Source: Hydrogenibacillus schlegelii
GTDB taxonomy: Bacteria; Bacillota; Bacilli; Thermicanales; DSM-22653
Direction: 5' to 3'
Assembly (NCBI RefSeq): GCF_001653195.1
Contig: NZ_JXBB01000001.1
Span: forward strand, 62,001-126,000
Length of the DNA: 64,000 bases
The first letter of the stretch is position 1; each line of letters starts with the position of its first letter. Positions 34,379-44,209 of this stretch are shown here, in pieces. The notes beneath the pieces are model-generated. The model did no database searches. It was not told the DNA's origin and saw nothing but the letters and a program-made list of their open reading frames with translations. The position numbers and the translations under genes are program-made.

Positions 34379-36643
34379 TCACACCGCGATCTGGCGAAAA
34401 TCGGCAAACCGCCCGACGAGGCGATCGACGGCGGCGACGAGGGTAAGCCGCGCTGCCCGCACGTCGGCGTCGTCCGCCATGACGAGGACGTCGGTGAAAA
34501 ACCGGTCGATCGGCTCCACCAGCAAAAGGAGCGCCTCGAGCTCCGCCGCGCCGTCCGCCGCTCCCTGAAACGCCACCCGGGCCCGAAGGGCCGCCTCGGC
34601 GAGGGCCCGCTCGGCCGGCTCCGAAAGCCGCCCGGCCCGAAGCGCCGCTTCGAGGGCGGAAAACGCCGTCCGAAGCGTCCGTTCCGCCCCTTCTCCGTCC
34701 TTCGATGCCCGAAAGGCAGAAGGCGCCGCACCGGTCGACGCCGTAGGACTCTCCGCGCCAGGCCGGTCGGCGACCCCACCGTCCGCCGGAGCGGGCGCTC
34801 CCTCCGCCGCAAGGAGCCCTTCCCGCTCCGCCTTCCGGGCCATGTTCGCCGTCCGGACGAACGCCTCCACCGCCGGCTTGAAGCCGTCCGTCGCCGCGAG
34901 CGCCTGAAGCGCCGCCGCCCGCTCGAACAGCCGCACGATCGGCGCCCCCGCGTCTTGCGTCACCGCCGCCGCGACGTCGTGGCGCACGCCCTCCTCTTCC
35001 ATGTGCGCCCGAATCCGCGGGGCGAAAAACGCCCAGAGGGCCTCGCCGAGCGCTTCCCCGTCGACGGGAAACGGCGCCGCCTGGCCGTCCGCCGTCCGGA
35101 CGGGTCGGGGCCCGTACGCCGCCCGCGCCAGATCGACGAGCGTCCGGAGGTCGAACGGGAAGCGGTGCGCCCGGAGGATGGCGATCGCGCCGAGGGCCGC
35201 CCGCCGGAGGGCAAACGGGTCTTCCGATCCGCTCGGGATGAGGCCGAGGCCGAAGAAGCCGACGAGCGTGTCGAGCTTGTCCGCCAGGCCGACGACGGCG
35301 CCGACCGTCCCTTCCGGCGGTCCGTCGCCCTGGCCGAGGGGACGCCGATGCTCCCGAATCGCCCGGGCGACGTCCGGATCTTCGCCGAAGCGAAGGGCGT
35401 ACGCCTCGCCGACGACGCCCTCCAGCTCGGTAAATTCGTACACCATCTGCGTCGCCAGGTCGAACTTCGCGATCTCCGCCGCCCGGCGGATCTTCCGGAC
35501 ATCCGCTTCCGGGAGCTGAAGGCGCCGGGCGAGGGCATCGGCGAGCCGGACGAGCCGGTCTTTTTTCTCCGCCATCGACCCGAGATCGGCATGGAAGGCG
35601 ATTTCCGCGAGCTTTGCGTTGAAGGCATCGATCGATCGGGCGAGGTCCGCCGCGTAGAAAAACCGGGCGTCGGCCAGCCGGGCGGCGAGCACCTTTTCGT
35701 TCCCCCGGACGACGACCTCCAGCGCTTCGTCGGTCCCGTTCCGCACGCCGATGAAATACGGCCGGAGCCGGCCGTCCGGCCCGTACGCCGGAAAATACCG
35801 CTGATGGCGCCGCATCGTCGTCACGAGGACCGCTTCCGGAAGCTCAAGGTACGCCGGGTCGAACCGGCCGACGAACACCGTCGGGTACTCGACGAGCGAC
35901 GTCACCTCGTCGAGGAGGTCCGGGTCGTCCGCCGCCCGGATGCCGTAGGCCGCCTCTGCCGCCCGGATGCCGGCGACGATCCGCGCCCGGCGCGCCTCGA
36001 CGTCGGCGAGGACGAACCCCTTTTCGAGGGCCGCCGCGTAGGCGTCCGCCGACGGAAGGTCGATCGGCCCGCCGAGGCTCCGGTGGCCAAACGTCCGCCG
36101 GCCGCTCTGGACGCCGGCGACGGTGAGCGGGACGACCGCCTCGCCGTAGAGGGCGACGAGCCAGCGGATCGGCCGGCCGTAGCGGACGTCGAGGTTCCCC
36201 CAGCGCATCGCCTTCGGGAAGGGGAGGCCGAGGATGACCGCGTCCAGTTCGGCGAGGACGTCCTCCGCCGAGCGGCCGGGCGTCGTCACCCGGGCGACGA
36301 GGGGCGCCTCCTCCCCTTCTCCTTCAAACCGAAGCGCCTCGAGCGGGACCCCTCGGGCCCGGGCAAAGCCGATCGCCGCCGACGTCCACGACCCGTCGGG
36401 CGCGATCGCGGCCTTCCGCCTCGGCCCCCGGACGACGTCGACGTGATCTTCTCCCCGCTCGGCGAGGGCGTCGACGAGCACCGCGAGCCGCCGGGGCGTC
36501 GCATAGGCCCGGATTTCCCCGTGCCGAAGGCGGTGCGCTTCGAGATGGGCGGTGACCCGCTCCCGTAAGGCATCGCGGGCCGGCACCACCCAGTCGGCCG
36601 GAAGCTCCTCCAGGCCGATCTCGAGCAGAAACGTCCGGCTCAC
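34379..36643 (-). CDS. glyS: glycyl-tRNA synthetase beta subunit
   Basis: GlyS holds the tRNA-binding part of the alpha2-beta2 glycyl-tRNA synthetase. The protein starts [18 protein letters not shown] after a GTG that overlaps the glyQ stop (GTGA). Typical blocks are [56 protein letters not shown] and [18 protein letters not shown]. An insert of about 45 low-complexity residues lies near residues 635-680 in the C-terminal anticodon-binding domain. About 754 residues, slightly longer than usual. Confidence 0.95.
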   Translation of the reverse strand: MSRTFLLEIGLEELPADWVVPARDALRERVTAHLEAHRLRHGEIRAYATPRRLAVLVDALAERGEDHVDVVRGPRRKAAIAPDGSWTSAAIGFARARGVPLEALRFEGEGEEAPLVARVTTPGRSAEDVLAELDAVILGLPFPKAMRWGNLDVRYGRPIRWLVALYGEAVVPLTVAGVQSGRRTFGHRSLGGPIDLPSADAYAAALEKGFVLADVEARRARIVAGIRAAEAAYGIRAADDPDLLDEVTSLVEYPTVFVGRFDPAYLELPEAVLVTTMRRHQRYFPAYGPDGRLRPYFIGVRNGTDEALEVVVRGNEKVLAARLADARFFYAADLARSIDAFNAKLAEIAFHADLGSMAEKKDRLVRLADALARRLQLPEADVRKIRRAAEIAKFDLATQMVYEFTELEGVVGEAYALRFGEDPDVARAIREHRRPLGQGDGPPEGTVGAVVGLADKLDTLVGFFGLGLIPSGSEDPFALRRAALGAIAILRAHRFPFDLRTLVDLARAAYGPRPVRTADGQAAPFPVDGEALGEALWAFFAPRIRAHMEEEGVRHDVAAAVTQDAGAPIVRLFERAAALQALAATDGFKPAVEAFVRTANMARKAEREGLLAAEGAPAPADGGVADRPGAESPTASTGAAPSAFRASKDGEGAERTLRTAFSALEAALRAGRLSEPAERALAEAALRARVAFQGAADGAAELEALLLLVEPIDRFFTDVLVMADDADVRAARLTLVAAVDRLVGRFADFRQIAV

Positions 36644-37530
36644 CGGCTCCCCTCCTCTCCGACGGCCGCGGTTTCCGTCCGTTCGGCGAGATACGCCTGC
36701 GCCACGGCGCGGGCGAGCTTCCGCACCCGGCCGATCATCGCCTGCCGCTCGGCGACGGAAAGCGCGCCCCGGGCGTCGAGCAGGTTGAACGTGTGGGAGC
36801 ATTTTAAGACGTAGTCGTACGCCGGAAGGACGAGCCCGAGCCCGAGCAGCCGCCCGGCTTCGGCCTCGTAGGCGTCAAACAGCGAGCGAAGCAGCGCCGG
36901 ATCGCTTTCGACGAGGGCGTAGCGGGACTGCTCGACCTCGTTCTGGAAAAAGACGTCCCGGTACGTCACGCCGGGGGCGTAGACGATGTCGAAGACGTTG
37001 TCCTTTTCCTGCAAATACGACGCCAACCGCTCCAGCCCGTAGGTGATCTCCACCGACACCGGGTGAACGTCGATGCCGCCGACCTGCTGGAAGTACGTAA
37101 ACTGCGTCACTTCCATCCCGTCCAGCCACACTTCCCAGCCGAGCCCCCAGGCGCCGAGGGTCGGCGACTCCCAATTGTCCTCGACAAATCGGATGTCGTG
37201 TCGTCTGGGATCGATGCCGAGCGCCTGGAGGCTTTTCAAGTAGACGTCGATGATGTCGTCCGGCGACGGCTTGATGAGCACCTGAAACTGGTGGTGCTGG
37301 TAGAGCCGGTTCGGGTTTTCCCCGAAGCGACCGTCCGCCGGCCGCCGGGACGGTTCGACGTACGCCACCCGCCACGGTTCGGGGCCGAGGGCGCGCAGGA
37401 ACGTGTGCGGGTTCATCGTCCCGGCGCCTTTTTCGACGTCGTACGGTTCGGCGATGAGGCAGCCCTGCTCCGCCCAGAACGCCTTCAGGGCGAAGACGAG
37501 GCCCTGAAACGACGAGGCCGCATCAAACAA
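36640..37530 (-). CDS. glyQ: glycyl-tRNA synthetase alpha subunit
   Basis: GlyQ is the catalytic subunit that forms glycyl-adenylate. The family sequence begins [18 protein letters not shown] and continues with [57 protein letters not shown] (in blocks) and [38 protein letters not shown] prefer the TTG at 37530 with AGGCGG upstream, because the 12 extra residues from an earlier GTG at 37566 would be encoded by a perfect terminator-like hairpin. It overlaps glyS by four bases. Confidence 0.95.
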   Translation of the reverse strand: MFDAASSFQGLVFALKAFWAEQGCLIAEPYDVEKGAGTMNPHTFLRALGPEPWRVAYVEPSRRPADGRFGENPNRLYQHHQFQVLIKPSPDDIIDVYLKSLQALGIDPRRHDIRFVEDNWESPTLGAWGLGWEVWLDGMEVTQFTYFQQVGGIDVHPVSVEITYGLERLASYLQEKDNVFDIVYAPGVTYRDVFFQNEVEQSRYALVESDPALLRSLFDAYEAEAGRLLGLGLVLPAYDYVLKCSHTFNLLDARGALSVAERQAMIGRVRKLARAVAQAYLAERTETAAVGEEGSR

Positions 37531-37536
37531 AACGCC

Positions 37537-37560
37537 GCCTGGCCCGACGCCGGGCCAGGC
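37537..37560 (-). terminator. GC hairpin with T-run between recO and glyQ
   Basis: On the minus strand GCCTGGCCCG and CGGGCCAGGC form a perfect 10-bp stem around GCGT, followed by GGCGTTTTGTTT. It follows the recO stop and directly precedes the preferred glyQ start. It could end the upstream transcript partly or act as an attenuator of glyQS. I see no T-box core upstream, since recO coding sequence occupies that space. Confidence 0.6.
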
Positions 37561-37562
37561 CT

Positions 37563-38441
37563 TCACCTCCCCATGGCGAAGTCCGAATCCGCCGGCGACG
37601 CCTCCGCCGGCGCTTCCGCGGTCGGCCCTTCGCCGCCCAAGCCCGCTCCGCGCCGCTTAAGCCGGCGTTCCCGAAGGGCCGCCGCGGCCGCCGCCAGGTC
37701 CTCCCGGCCCGCCATGATCCGGCGGGAGAGAAGGTCGAGGGCAACGTGCCGCTCGATGAAGGCGTCGAGGAGCCGGGAGAGGGCCTGCCGCTGCGGCGGC
37801 CGAAGCGTCACCCGCCCGAGGCGACCCGGCGGCACCGCGAGCAGTCGACCGACAAACGCAAGGAGCGGCGACGGCACCGGCCGGGCGTCCGGCACCGCAT
37901 TCCGGCACGCCCGGCAGACGACGCCCCCCTCGGCCGGAGAAAAATCCGTAAGCGCCGCCGCCCGGCCGCAGCGGACGCAGCGCCCCCATTCCGGACCGAA
38001 CCCGGCCTTCCGGAGATAGAGGAGCTCAAACGTCCGGACGACCGTCTCCGCTTCGTCGCCCGCCAGCAGTCGATCGAGCGCCCAGCGGACGAGCCGATAA
38101 AGGGCTTCGTCGGGCCGCCCCTCTTCTTCCCCCCTGACGATCCACTCGGCAACGACCGAGGCCTGGGCCATTCGCTCCACGTCGCCCCAGAGGGCCGCCG
38201 CTCCGACCGTCTCCGCCTGGACGAACCGATAGAGAGACCCGCTCGGCCGGAGGATGTATGTACCGCTTTGGAACGGCTGCACGGCAGACTTGGCCCGGGA
38301 GCGAAGCTTCCGGGCGCCGTAAGCGATGACGCCGATCTTTCCCCGCTCCCGGGTATAAAGCGTCGCGATGACGTCTGCCTCCCGGTACGCCATCGTCCGG
38401 AGGACGATCCCCTCCACCCGGACGTCAGTCGGTCGCTCCAT
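37563..38441 (-). CDS. recO: DNA repair protein RecO
   Basis: RecO promotes RecA loading and strand annealing in the RecF pathway. The N-terminal OB fold starts [39 protein letters not shown], with the typical [14 protein letters not shown]. The zinc-finger-like CVRCG and VCRAC are present near residues 155-180. The C-terminal 50 residues are a Gly/Ala/Pro/Glu-rich tail not found in short homologues. It lies between yqzL and glyQ, as in Bacillus. Confidence 0.94.
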   Translation of the reverse strand: MERPTDVRVEGIVLRTMAYREADVIATLYTRERGKIGVIAYGARKLRSRAKSAVQPFQSGTYILRPSGSLYRFVQAETVGAAALWGDVERMAQASVVAEWIVRGEEEGRPDEALYRLVRWALDRLLAGDEAETVVRTFELLYLRKAGFGPEWGRCVRCGRAAALTDFSPAEGGVVCRACRNAVPDARPVPSPLLAFVGRLLAVPPGRLGRVTLRPPQRQALSRLLDAFIERHVALDLLSRRIMAGREDLAAAAAALRERRLKRRGAGLGGEGPTAEAPAEASPADSDFAMGR

Positions 38442-38730
38442 CGACCTTTCCGTGCCTCCCGGCGTTCACGCTTTCCGGCGCCGGTCGTCCGCCGGTCCGC
38501 CGGCCGCCCTCAACACCGGATGCCGCCGCGGCCACCCCCGGTCGAAAACCGCCTTCCCCGGCCGGATCGTCGTCCACCGGAAGCTCAAGCGTGCCGAATT
38601 CTTCCAGCATGGCGCGGATCGTGGGCGGCGGCGATGCCGCGCCGGCCTCAAAACGCCGGTAGAGCAGATACGAGGCCACCGAACCCGTTTGCTCAAACAG
38701 CCTCCACGAAAGATCCCGCATCCGCTGCAT
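38425..38730 (-). CDS. YqzL-family small protein with long tail
   Basis: The first 27 residues (MQRMRDLSWRLFEQTGSVAS then YLLYRRFEA) match the short YqzL protein that lies between era and recO in bacilli; its function is unknown. Bacillus YqzL has about 47 residues. Here the frame runs to 101, adding a low-complexity tail rich in Gly, Ala and Asp that overlaps the recO start by 17 bases. The ATG follows GGAGGGGG. Confidence 0.75.
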   Translation of the reverse strand: MQRMRDLSWRLFEQTGSVASYLLYRRFEAGAASPPPTIRAMLEEFGTLELPVDDDPAGEGGFRPGVAAAASGVEGGRRTGGRPAPESVNAGRHGKVDGATD

Positions 38731-38855
38731 GATCCCCCTCCGGCTGCCGTGATCGGCCTCGGATCCGGCGTGCGGCATGCTTAGTCTGACCGGGCAGACG
38801 CTTCGCCAGCCTAGCAATCGTTGCCGAAGGACGCCGGCGCCGGATGGCCCGGCGC

Positions 38856-39992
38856 CTACGGCTCCCGCCGGTAGCCGAGGTGGTGCAAAAGCCCCGGTCG
38901 GTTGCGCCAGTCCTCCCGCACCTTTACCCACAACTCGAGATAAAATCGGGTTCCGAAGATCGCCTCCAGCTCTTCCCGGGCGAGGCGACCGATTTCCTTG
39001 AGCATCCGTCCGCCCTTGCCGATGAGGATCCCCTTTTGCGACGCCCGCTCGACGACGATCGTCGCCCGAACGACGATGATGGCGGGCTTCTCCTCCCACC
39101 CTTCGACGACGACCGCCACCGAGTGGGGAACTTCTTCTTCCGTGAGGTGGAGGATCTTCTCCCGGATGATCTCCTGCGCCACAAACGTCTCCGGGTGATC
39201 GCTCCGCACGTCGGGCGGGTAGAAGGCCGGGCCTTCCGGCAGATCCCGGAAGAGAACGTCGAGCACCGACCGGAGGTTTTCCCCGGTCACCGCCGAGACG
39301 GGAATGAACTCCCGGAACGGGTAGAGGGTCCTGGCCTCCTCGAGCAGGGGAAGGAGGGTCGCTTTCCGCACGAGGTCGACTTTGTTGATGAGGAGATAGA
39401 CCCGTTCCCGCTCCCGGGGCAGCCGCGCGACGATCTCCCGGTCCTCCGGGCGGATGCCGGCGGAAGCGTCCATCACGACGAGAACGGCGTCCACTTCCCG
39501 AAGCGTCCCGTAGGCGTAGTCGACCATCCGCCGGCCGAGCTCCGTCCGGGGGCGGTGGATGCCCGGCGTGTCGATGAAGATGATCTGCCCGCGGTCCTCC
39601 GTCAGCACCCCCCGGATGCGGTTCCGGGTCGTCTGAGGCTTCGGCGAGACGATCGCCACCTTCGCGCCGAGAAAGGCGTTGAGGAGCGTCGATTTGCCGA
39701 CGTTCGGCCGGCCGATGATGGCGACGAACCCGGAGCGAAACGCGCGCGTCCCGCCTTCCGCCGGGGCACCCGTTTCGGATGGCCCGCCCGAAGCGGCGTC
39801 CGGGCGGACGGCCTCCGTCGCCGTGCCGCGCGCATCCCACCCCGGGGCCGCGGCCCCTCCAGGAAGCGGCGGTTCCGCCCCGATCTTCGGCGGGGCCCCC
39901 TCCTCCCGAGCGACCGAGCCATCCGAGCCCGATTCCGCAGCGAAGGACGCGGCCTCGCGCTTGAGCTCCCGCTCATTCGGCCCGTCCGCCAT
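38856..39992 (-). CDS. era: GTPase Era
   Basis: Era is an essential GTPase for 30S ribosome maturation that binds the 3' end of 16S rRNA. The G domain shows G1 GRPNVGKST, G2 SPKPQTTRNRIRG, G3 DTPGIH, G4 NKVD and G5 SAV. The C-terminal KH domain has VERASQKGILIGKGGRMLKEIG. The first 85 residues are a low-complexity, acidic and Gly/Ala-rich extension absent from ordinary Era (about 300 residues). The gene overlaps the cdd end. Confidence 0.95.
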   Translation of the reverse strand: MADGPNERELKREAASFAAESGSDGSVAREEGAPPKIGAEPPLPGGAAAPGWDARGTATEAVRPDAASGGPSETGAPAEGGTRAFRSGFVAIIGRPNVGKSTLLNAFLGAKVAIVSPKPQTTRNRIRGVLTEDRGQIIFIDTPGIHRPRTELGRRMVDYAYGTLREVDAVLVVMDASAGIRPEDREIVARLPRERERVYLLINKVDLVRKATLLPLLEEARTLYPFREFIPVSAVTGENLRSVLDVLFRDLPEGPAFYPPDVRSDHPETFVAQEIIREKILHLTEEEVPHSVAVVVEGWEEKPAIIVVRATIVVERASQKGILIGKGGRMLKEIGRLAREELEAIFGTRFYLELWVKVREDWRNRPGLLHHLGYRREP

Positions 39993-40566
39993 GGCCGGAT
40001 AACGCCTCCTTTCCGAACGCCCCGGGCAGGAGCGCCGTCACCGTCGTCCGGATCCAGTCGCCGGCCAGGTTGCCGAGGTAGACCGGCATCTCCGGCGGAC
40101 AAAGCTCCGCCATCACCTGCCGGCAGACGCCGCACGGCGTCACCGGCTCCGCCGAGTCGGCGACGACGATGAGGGCCGCGGGGGGCGTTTCTCCCTCCGT
40201 CGCCGCCTTGACGAGCGCGACCCGCTCGGCGCAGATCGACGCCGGATAGGCGGCGTTTTCCACGTTGGCACCAAAAAACGCCCGCCCGTCCGTCGTCACG
40301 ACCAGCGCCCCGACGGCAAAGCCGGAATACGGCACGTAGGCGCGATCCCGGGCGGACCGGGCCGCCTCGGCCCACGCTGCCGGAGGCGCCTCCCGGATCC
40401 ACCGGGCCTCCGGCAGATCGCCGCGGTCGGGGGAGCGCGCTTTCGGACCGGACGGAAGTTCGCCGGCTTCCCGCGAACCGTCCTCCGGCCCGACCGGTCG
40501 GTCTTCGCGTCCGGACGGCCGACGATCGGCCGGATTTTGACCCTCGCTCGACGTCTCCTTGCGCAT
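39973..40566 (-). CDS. cdd: cytidine deaminase
   Basis: Cdd deaminates cytidine and deoxycytidine in pyrimidine salvage. The zinc site is clear: NAAYPASICAERVALVKA gives the Cys-Ala-Glu block and TPCGVCRQVMAEL gives the second Cys pair. AYVPYSGFAVGALV is the N-terminal family block. From the ATG at 40566, behind GGGAGG, the protein has 197 residues, with about 60 extra low-complexity residues before the usual start of 130-residue enzymes. Its stop overlaps era. Confidence 0.94.
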   Translation of the reverse strand: MRKETSSEGQNPADRRPSGREDRPVGPEDGSREAGELPSGPKARSPDRGDLPEARWIREAPPAAWAEAARSARDRAYVPYSGFAVGALVVTTDGRAFFGANVENAAYPASICAERVALVKAATEGETPPAALIVVADSAEPVTPCGVCRQVMAELCPPEMPVYLGNLAGDWIRTTVTALLPGAFGKEALSGHGGRAE

Positions 40567-40747
40567 GAAAGCCTCCCGAACGGCCGCCGGACGACGCCCC
40601 CCGGACGGGCCGGCCCCTTTTGGCCTGGGCGTCCCGCAAACACGACGGCTATGACCCTCGCCGGCTTCGCCGGTGCGCCCCCCGGCGGGCTTCGCCGGGG
40701 GCGCCCCTCCGCCGCGAAAAAGCGCCTTCAGCTTCCGCCCCCTTCGC

Positions 40748-41443
40748 TTACCGGGGCCACCAAAAGGGAGCGGCCCATCCGGCGAAGCCAAAAAGCGTCG
40801 CCCACGCCGCCAGCGCCGCCCAGGTGCCGGCGCTTCGACGGGTGAAAACGGCGGCCAGCGGTGGTAGCACAAATGTTAGCATATTGACCGGCGGAAGCCA
40901 AGCGCCCCAAAAGGCGAGGGCAGAGGCGGCGAAAAAAAGCCCGAGCGCCGGACTCAGGCGGGCCGCCGGCCGAAGTCGGGCAAAAAGCCCGTACCCGACG
41001 AAGCCCAAAAGGGCAAACGCCCCCCACTGCCTCCCTCCGGCGCTCTGGCGGAGCGCCGCCGCGAGGTCGATCAGAGGCGCGTAAAACAAAAAAAAGCCGA
41101 CGGCGACGCTCCACAACGCCGAAAGGAGGACCGCCGCCGAAGCGGCGTCCTTTGCCGTCCGGGCCGCTTCGGACCGGTGGGCACCGGCGTGATCGACCGC
41201 CCGCTCCACCGCCGTGTTCATGAGTTCCGCAAACCACACCCCCAGGATCGTCCCGGCCAGGAGGAGCCAGCGCGCCGGCGTGAGGCCGACCGCCGCTCCG
41301 AGGCCGACGGCAAAGGCGGCCATCCAGCCGTGGATGCGCATGTTCGGCTCATCCCGAAACGCGGTGTAAATCCCCCGCACGGCGTGGCCGACGCTTTGGA
41401 TGAAGCGCCGTCCCTCCGGCGGAGGGGCGGCCCCAGATCGCAC
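40748..41443 (-). CDS. dgkA: DgkA-type undecaprenol/diacylglycerol kinase with extra membrane domain
   Basis: The N-terminal 120 residues are a DgkA-family membrane kinase, which in Gram-positives phosphorylates undecaprenol. Key blocks are GIYTAFRDEPNMRIHGW, the catalytic WFAELMNTAVERAVDHAG and AARTAKDAASAAVLLSAL. After the third membrane helix the protein continues for another 110 residues with three or four more hydrophobic segments (GAFALLGFVGYGLFARL, ALGLFFAASALAFWGAWLPPVNML, WAALAAWATLFGFAGWAAPFWW). Ordinary DgkA has 120-130 residues. The added part may be a fused PAP2-like or unrelated membrane module. Confidence 0.88.
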   Translation of the reverse strand: MRSGAAPPPEGRRFIQSVGHAVRGIYTAFRDEPNMRIHGWMAAFAVGLGAAVGLTPARWLLLAGTILGVWFAELMNTAVERAVDHAGAHRSEAARTAKDAASAAVLLSALWSVAVGFFLFYAPLIDLAAALRQSAGGRQWGAFALLGFVGYGLFARLRPAARLSPALGLFFAASALAFWGAWLPPVNMLTFVLPPLAAVFTRRSAGTWAALAAWATLFGFAGWAAPFWWPR

Positions 41444-41551
41444 CGCGGTCCGCGCCCCCTTTTTGCTGCTTTGCCCGATGCCGTTTGCCCGGCCTTCTCG
41501 AGCGTCGGGCGCCCGTCCGAACCGGGTTCCCGCCCGCCGCTACGCCCGCCG

Positions 41552-41995
41552 CTACGGATCCCGCGTCAGGCCAAACGCCTGAAGCAGGGCCTCCTGCTTG
41601 GCAAACATGACCCGCGCCTCGTCCTCCGTCTCGTGGTCGTGGCCGAGCAGGTGATAAAACCCGTGCACGAGGAGGAAAAAGAGCTCCCGCTCAAAGGAAT
41701 GGCCGTATTCTTCAGCCTGCGCCCGGGCGCGGGGGATGCTGACGACGATGTCGCCCAAAAGCTCCGGCTCCTCCATCGGAAAGCTGAGGACATCCGTCGG
41801 GCGGTCGACACCGCGAAAGGTCCGGTTCAGCCGGTGGATCTCCGCATCGTCCGTCAGGACGATCGACACTTCTCCCGACACCGGCCGCCCCTCTTCGGCG
41901 AGCGCCCGCTCAAACATCGCCTGGAGCCGGGCGCGATCGGATTCTGACAGGCGAAAATCCGTGCCGCGGTAATCGATGTCGATGACGAGTCCCAC
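41552..41995 (-). CDS. ybeY: endoribonuclease YbeY
   Basis: YbeY is the metal-dependent rRNA maturation and quality-control nuclease. The zinc-binding signature HGFYHLLGHDHE lies near residues 110-121, preceded by RPTDVLSFPMEEPELLGDIVVS. The length of 147 residues is usual. It lies between pgpH and dgkA as in Bacillus. Confidence 0.96.
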   Translation of the reverse strand: MGLVIDIDYRGTDFRLSESDRARLQAMFERALAEEGRPVSGEVSIVLTDDAEIHRLNRTFRGVDRPTDVLSFPMEEPELLGDIVVSIPRARAQAEEYGHSFERELFFLLVHGFYHLLGHDHETEDEARVMFAKQEALLQAFGLTRDP

Positions 41996-42064
41996 GCTCT
42001 TGCCCCCGCTTTCTCGTCGATTCGGTCGCTTCGCCCTCCAATTCGGTTCGACCGCGGTTCGGTT

Positions 42065-44203
42065 TTATTGCGCAGAGCTCCGGCGCTCCGCTTCGACCCC
42101 CTCGCCTTCCGGGCCCCCGGAGGTCGAACCCGCACCGGATGCGGATTCCTCGGGATACTCGATCCGGGCGTGAAAGCTTCCGGACAGCGTGGCGAGGATC
42201 GCCTCCCGGATGCGGTCGAGCTCCCGCATCGTGAGGTCGCAGTGGTCGAACTGGCCGTCGTCGATCTTCTCCCGGATCGTCCGTTCGACGAGCGCCGCGA
42301 TCTCCGCCCGTGTCGGGGCCTTCATCGCCCGGAGCGTCGCCTCGACGGTGTCGGCGATCATGACGATCGCCGCTTCCTTCGTTTTCGGCTTCGGCCCGGG
42401 ATAACGAAACTCCTCGGGCTTCGTCTCGGGCTTCCGTTCCTTCGCCTTGTGGTAAAAATATTTGATCACCGTCGTGCCGTGGTGCTGGGCGGCAATGTCG
42501 ATGATCGCCTGGGGAAAGCGCATCTCCTGCAACATCTTCACGCCATCGAAGACGTGATCGATGATGATGTCCCGGCTCTCCCACGGCGAGAGCCTGTCAT
42601 GCGGACGCTCTTCGCCCAGCTGGTTTTCCACGAAATACCGCGGCCGCTTCGTCTTTCCGACGTCGTGGTAATAGGATCCGACCCGGGCCAAAAGCCCATC
42701 GACGCCGATCGCTTCGGCCGCCGCTTCGGCGAGATTGGCCACCATCACGCTGTGATGGTACGTCCCCGGCGCTTCCAAAAGGAGCTTGCGCAAAAGCGGC
42801 TGGTTCGGATTCGCGAGCTCCAAAAGGCGCATCGGCGACAAAATTCCGAACGCCGCCTCAAACAGCGGGATGAGGCCGAGGGTGAGCACCGCCGCGGCCA
42901 GCCCCTGGACGACCGCCTCGCCGGTCCAGCGGGCGGCACTCAGGAGCGTGAGGTCGTCGCCGCCGAGGAGCGCGACCGTAAAGACGGCGACGATGCCTGC
43001 GCCGGCGGCGACCGTTCCCGCCCGGAGGGTGCGGGAGCGGGACGGAGCGGTGCCGATCGCCCAGGCGCCGGCGAGGCCGGTGGCGAGAAGATAAAGGAAG
43101 GCGCGAAATTCGATCAGCGTGCCGATGCGCTCGTTGAACATGATGCCGCCGGCGATGGCCCCGTAGAGGGCGAGGGTGTACGCCGCCCCCTCCGAAAGGA
43201 GGATGGCGGCGATAAGCGGCATCGCCGCTGCCGGGAGGAGGTAGAGGCCGTCCCGAAAGCCGCCGGCGACGGTGAGAAGGGCGAAGCCCTTGATGAGGAG
43301 AAGATCGAAGGCCAGCATGAGGAGCCACATCAGGGCAAACTTCTCCCCGCCCGCGGCCAAAAACAGTCGGCTCCGGCCGAGGTAGACGTCGAGCGAAACG
43401 GCCAACATCCCGATGATGAGCGCGAGGCCGGCGTAGGGCCGGGTCTTGTCCTGCTGCATAAGGCCGAGGAGCTCGAGCTTCCGGAGCACCTCGGCGTTGA
43501 TCACCTGGTTGTAGTCGAGGACGATGTCCCCTTCATAGATGTAGATCGGCTCCACCGCATCGGCGGCGGCCTTTTTGTTTTCTTCGGTCTTTTCCCGGTC
43601 GAGCTTGACGTTCGGCACGATGCTGTGGCGGGCGAGCTCCTGGATGACGAGCCGGTTCGGCGCCGAAAGCTCCGCCAGGATGAGCTGTTCGTTGACTTTG
43701 GCCCGGGCGGCGGCAAGCTCCCGTTCGTCGACGCCGGCCTGCATGATGCCTTCGACGATCGACTTCGTCCAGTACTGGATGGTCCGGAGCGTCTCCGGCG
43801 GCAGGAAGGCCAGCGTCTCGTAGACGGACGGCGTCAGATCGTACGGGATGAGGCGTCTTACCTTTTCGATCCGCTCTTCCCGGGTGAGCGTCTCATCCCG
43901 GTCGACGGCGGCGATATCCTCGAAGATGCGGTCGAGATTGGCAAGCTGCATTTTCGTCACCGACTCGTCGACCTTGTAGACGTTCGGCACGGCCGCCATG
44001 GCTTCCTGCCGGGCCCGTTCCGTCGCCTTCGCATCGTAGACCGTCTTTGGCGCATAGATCCGCTCGGTGGAGCGGGCGCCGAGCTTGAGGTCGTGAAAGC
44101 TCTGGGGCAGCACCGCATCCTTGAACAGCAAAAAGGCGAGCACCGCGACCGCGAAGATGGCCAGCCGGCGCCAGAACGGCGGCCGGACGCGCCGTTTAGC
44201 CAC
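42065..44203 (-). CDS. pgpH: cyclic-di-AMP phosphodiesterase PgpH (7TMR-HDED)
   Basis: PgpH hydrolyses cyclic di-AMP to pApA. After a first membrane segment (LAIFAVAVLAFLLFKDAVL) comes an extracellular 7TMR-HDED domain of about 240 residues. Seven membrane helices follow (about residues 255-455). The cytoplasmic HD domain has TYHHSVMVANLAEAAAEAIG, SYYHDVGKTKRP, DHVFDGVKM and HHGTTVIKYFYHKA, the metal ligands. The length of 712 residues is normal. GTG start behind GGAGGTG. It is 6 bases after phoH. Confidence 0.96.
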   Translation of the reverse strand: MAKRRVRPPFWRRLAIFAVAVLAFLLFKDAVLPQSFHDLKLGARSTERIYAPKTVYDAKATERARQEAMAAVPNVYKVDESVTKMQLANLDRIFEDIAAVDRDETLTREERIEKVRRLIPYDLTPSVYETLAFLPPETLRTIQYWTKSIVEGIMQAGVDERELAAARAKVNEQLILAELSAPNRLVIQELARHSIVPNVKLDREKTEENKKAAADAVEPIYIYEGDIVLDYNQVINAEVLRKLELLGLMQQDKTRPYAGLALIIGMLAVSLDVYLGRSRLFLAAGGEKFALMWLLMLAFDLLLIKGFALLTVAGGFRDGLYLLPAAAMPLIAAILLSEGAAYTLALYGAIAGGIMFNERIGTLIEFRAFLYLLATGLAGAWAIGTAPSRSRTLRAGTVAAGAGIVAVFTVALLGGDDLTLLSAARWTGEAVVQGLAAAVLTLGLIPLFEAAFGILSPMRLLELANPNQPLLRKLLLEAPGTYHHSVMVANLAEAAAEAIGVDGLLARVGSYYHDVGKTKRPRYFVENQLGEERPHDRLSPWESRDIIIDHVFDGVKMLQEMRFPQAIIDIAAQHHGTTVIKYFYHKAKERKPETKPEEFRYPGPKPKTKEAAIVMIADTVEATLRAMKAPTRAEIAALVERTIREKIDDGQFDHCDLTMRELDRIREAILATLSGSFHARIEYPEESASGAGSTSGGPEGEGVEAERRSSAQ

Positions 44204-44209
44204 GCCGTT

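Noticed and set aside
37563-37900. Glycine T-box leader for glyQS
   Set aside because: The space upstream of glyQ is recO coding sequence, and no specifier or antiterminator core was seen.
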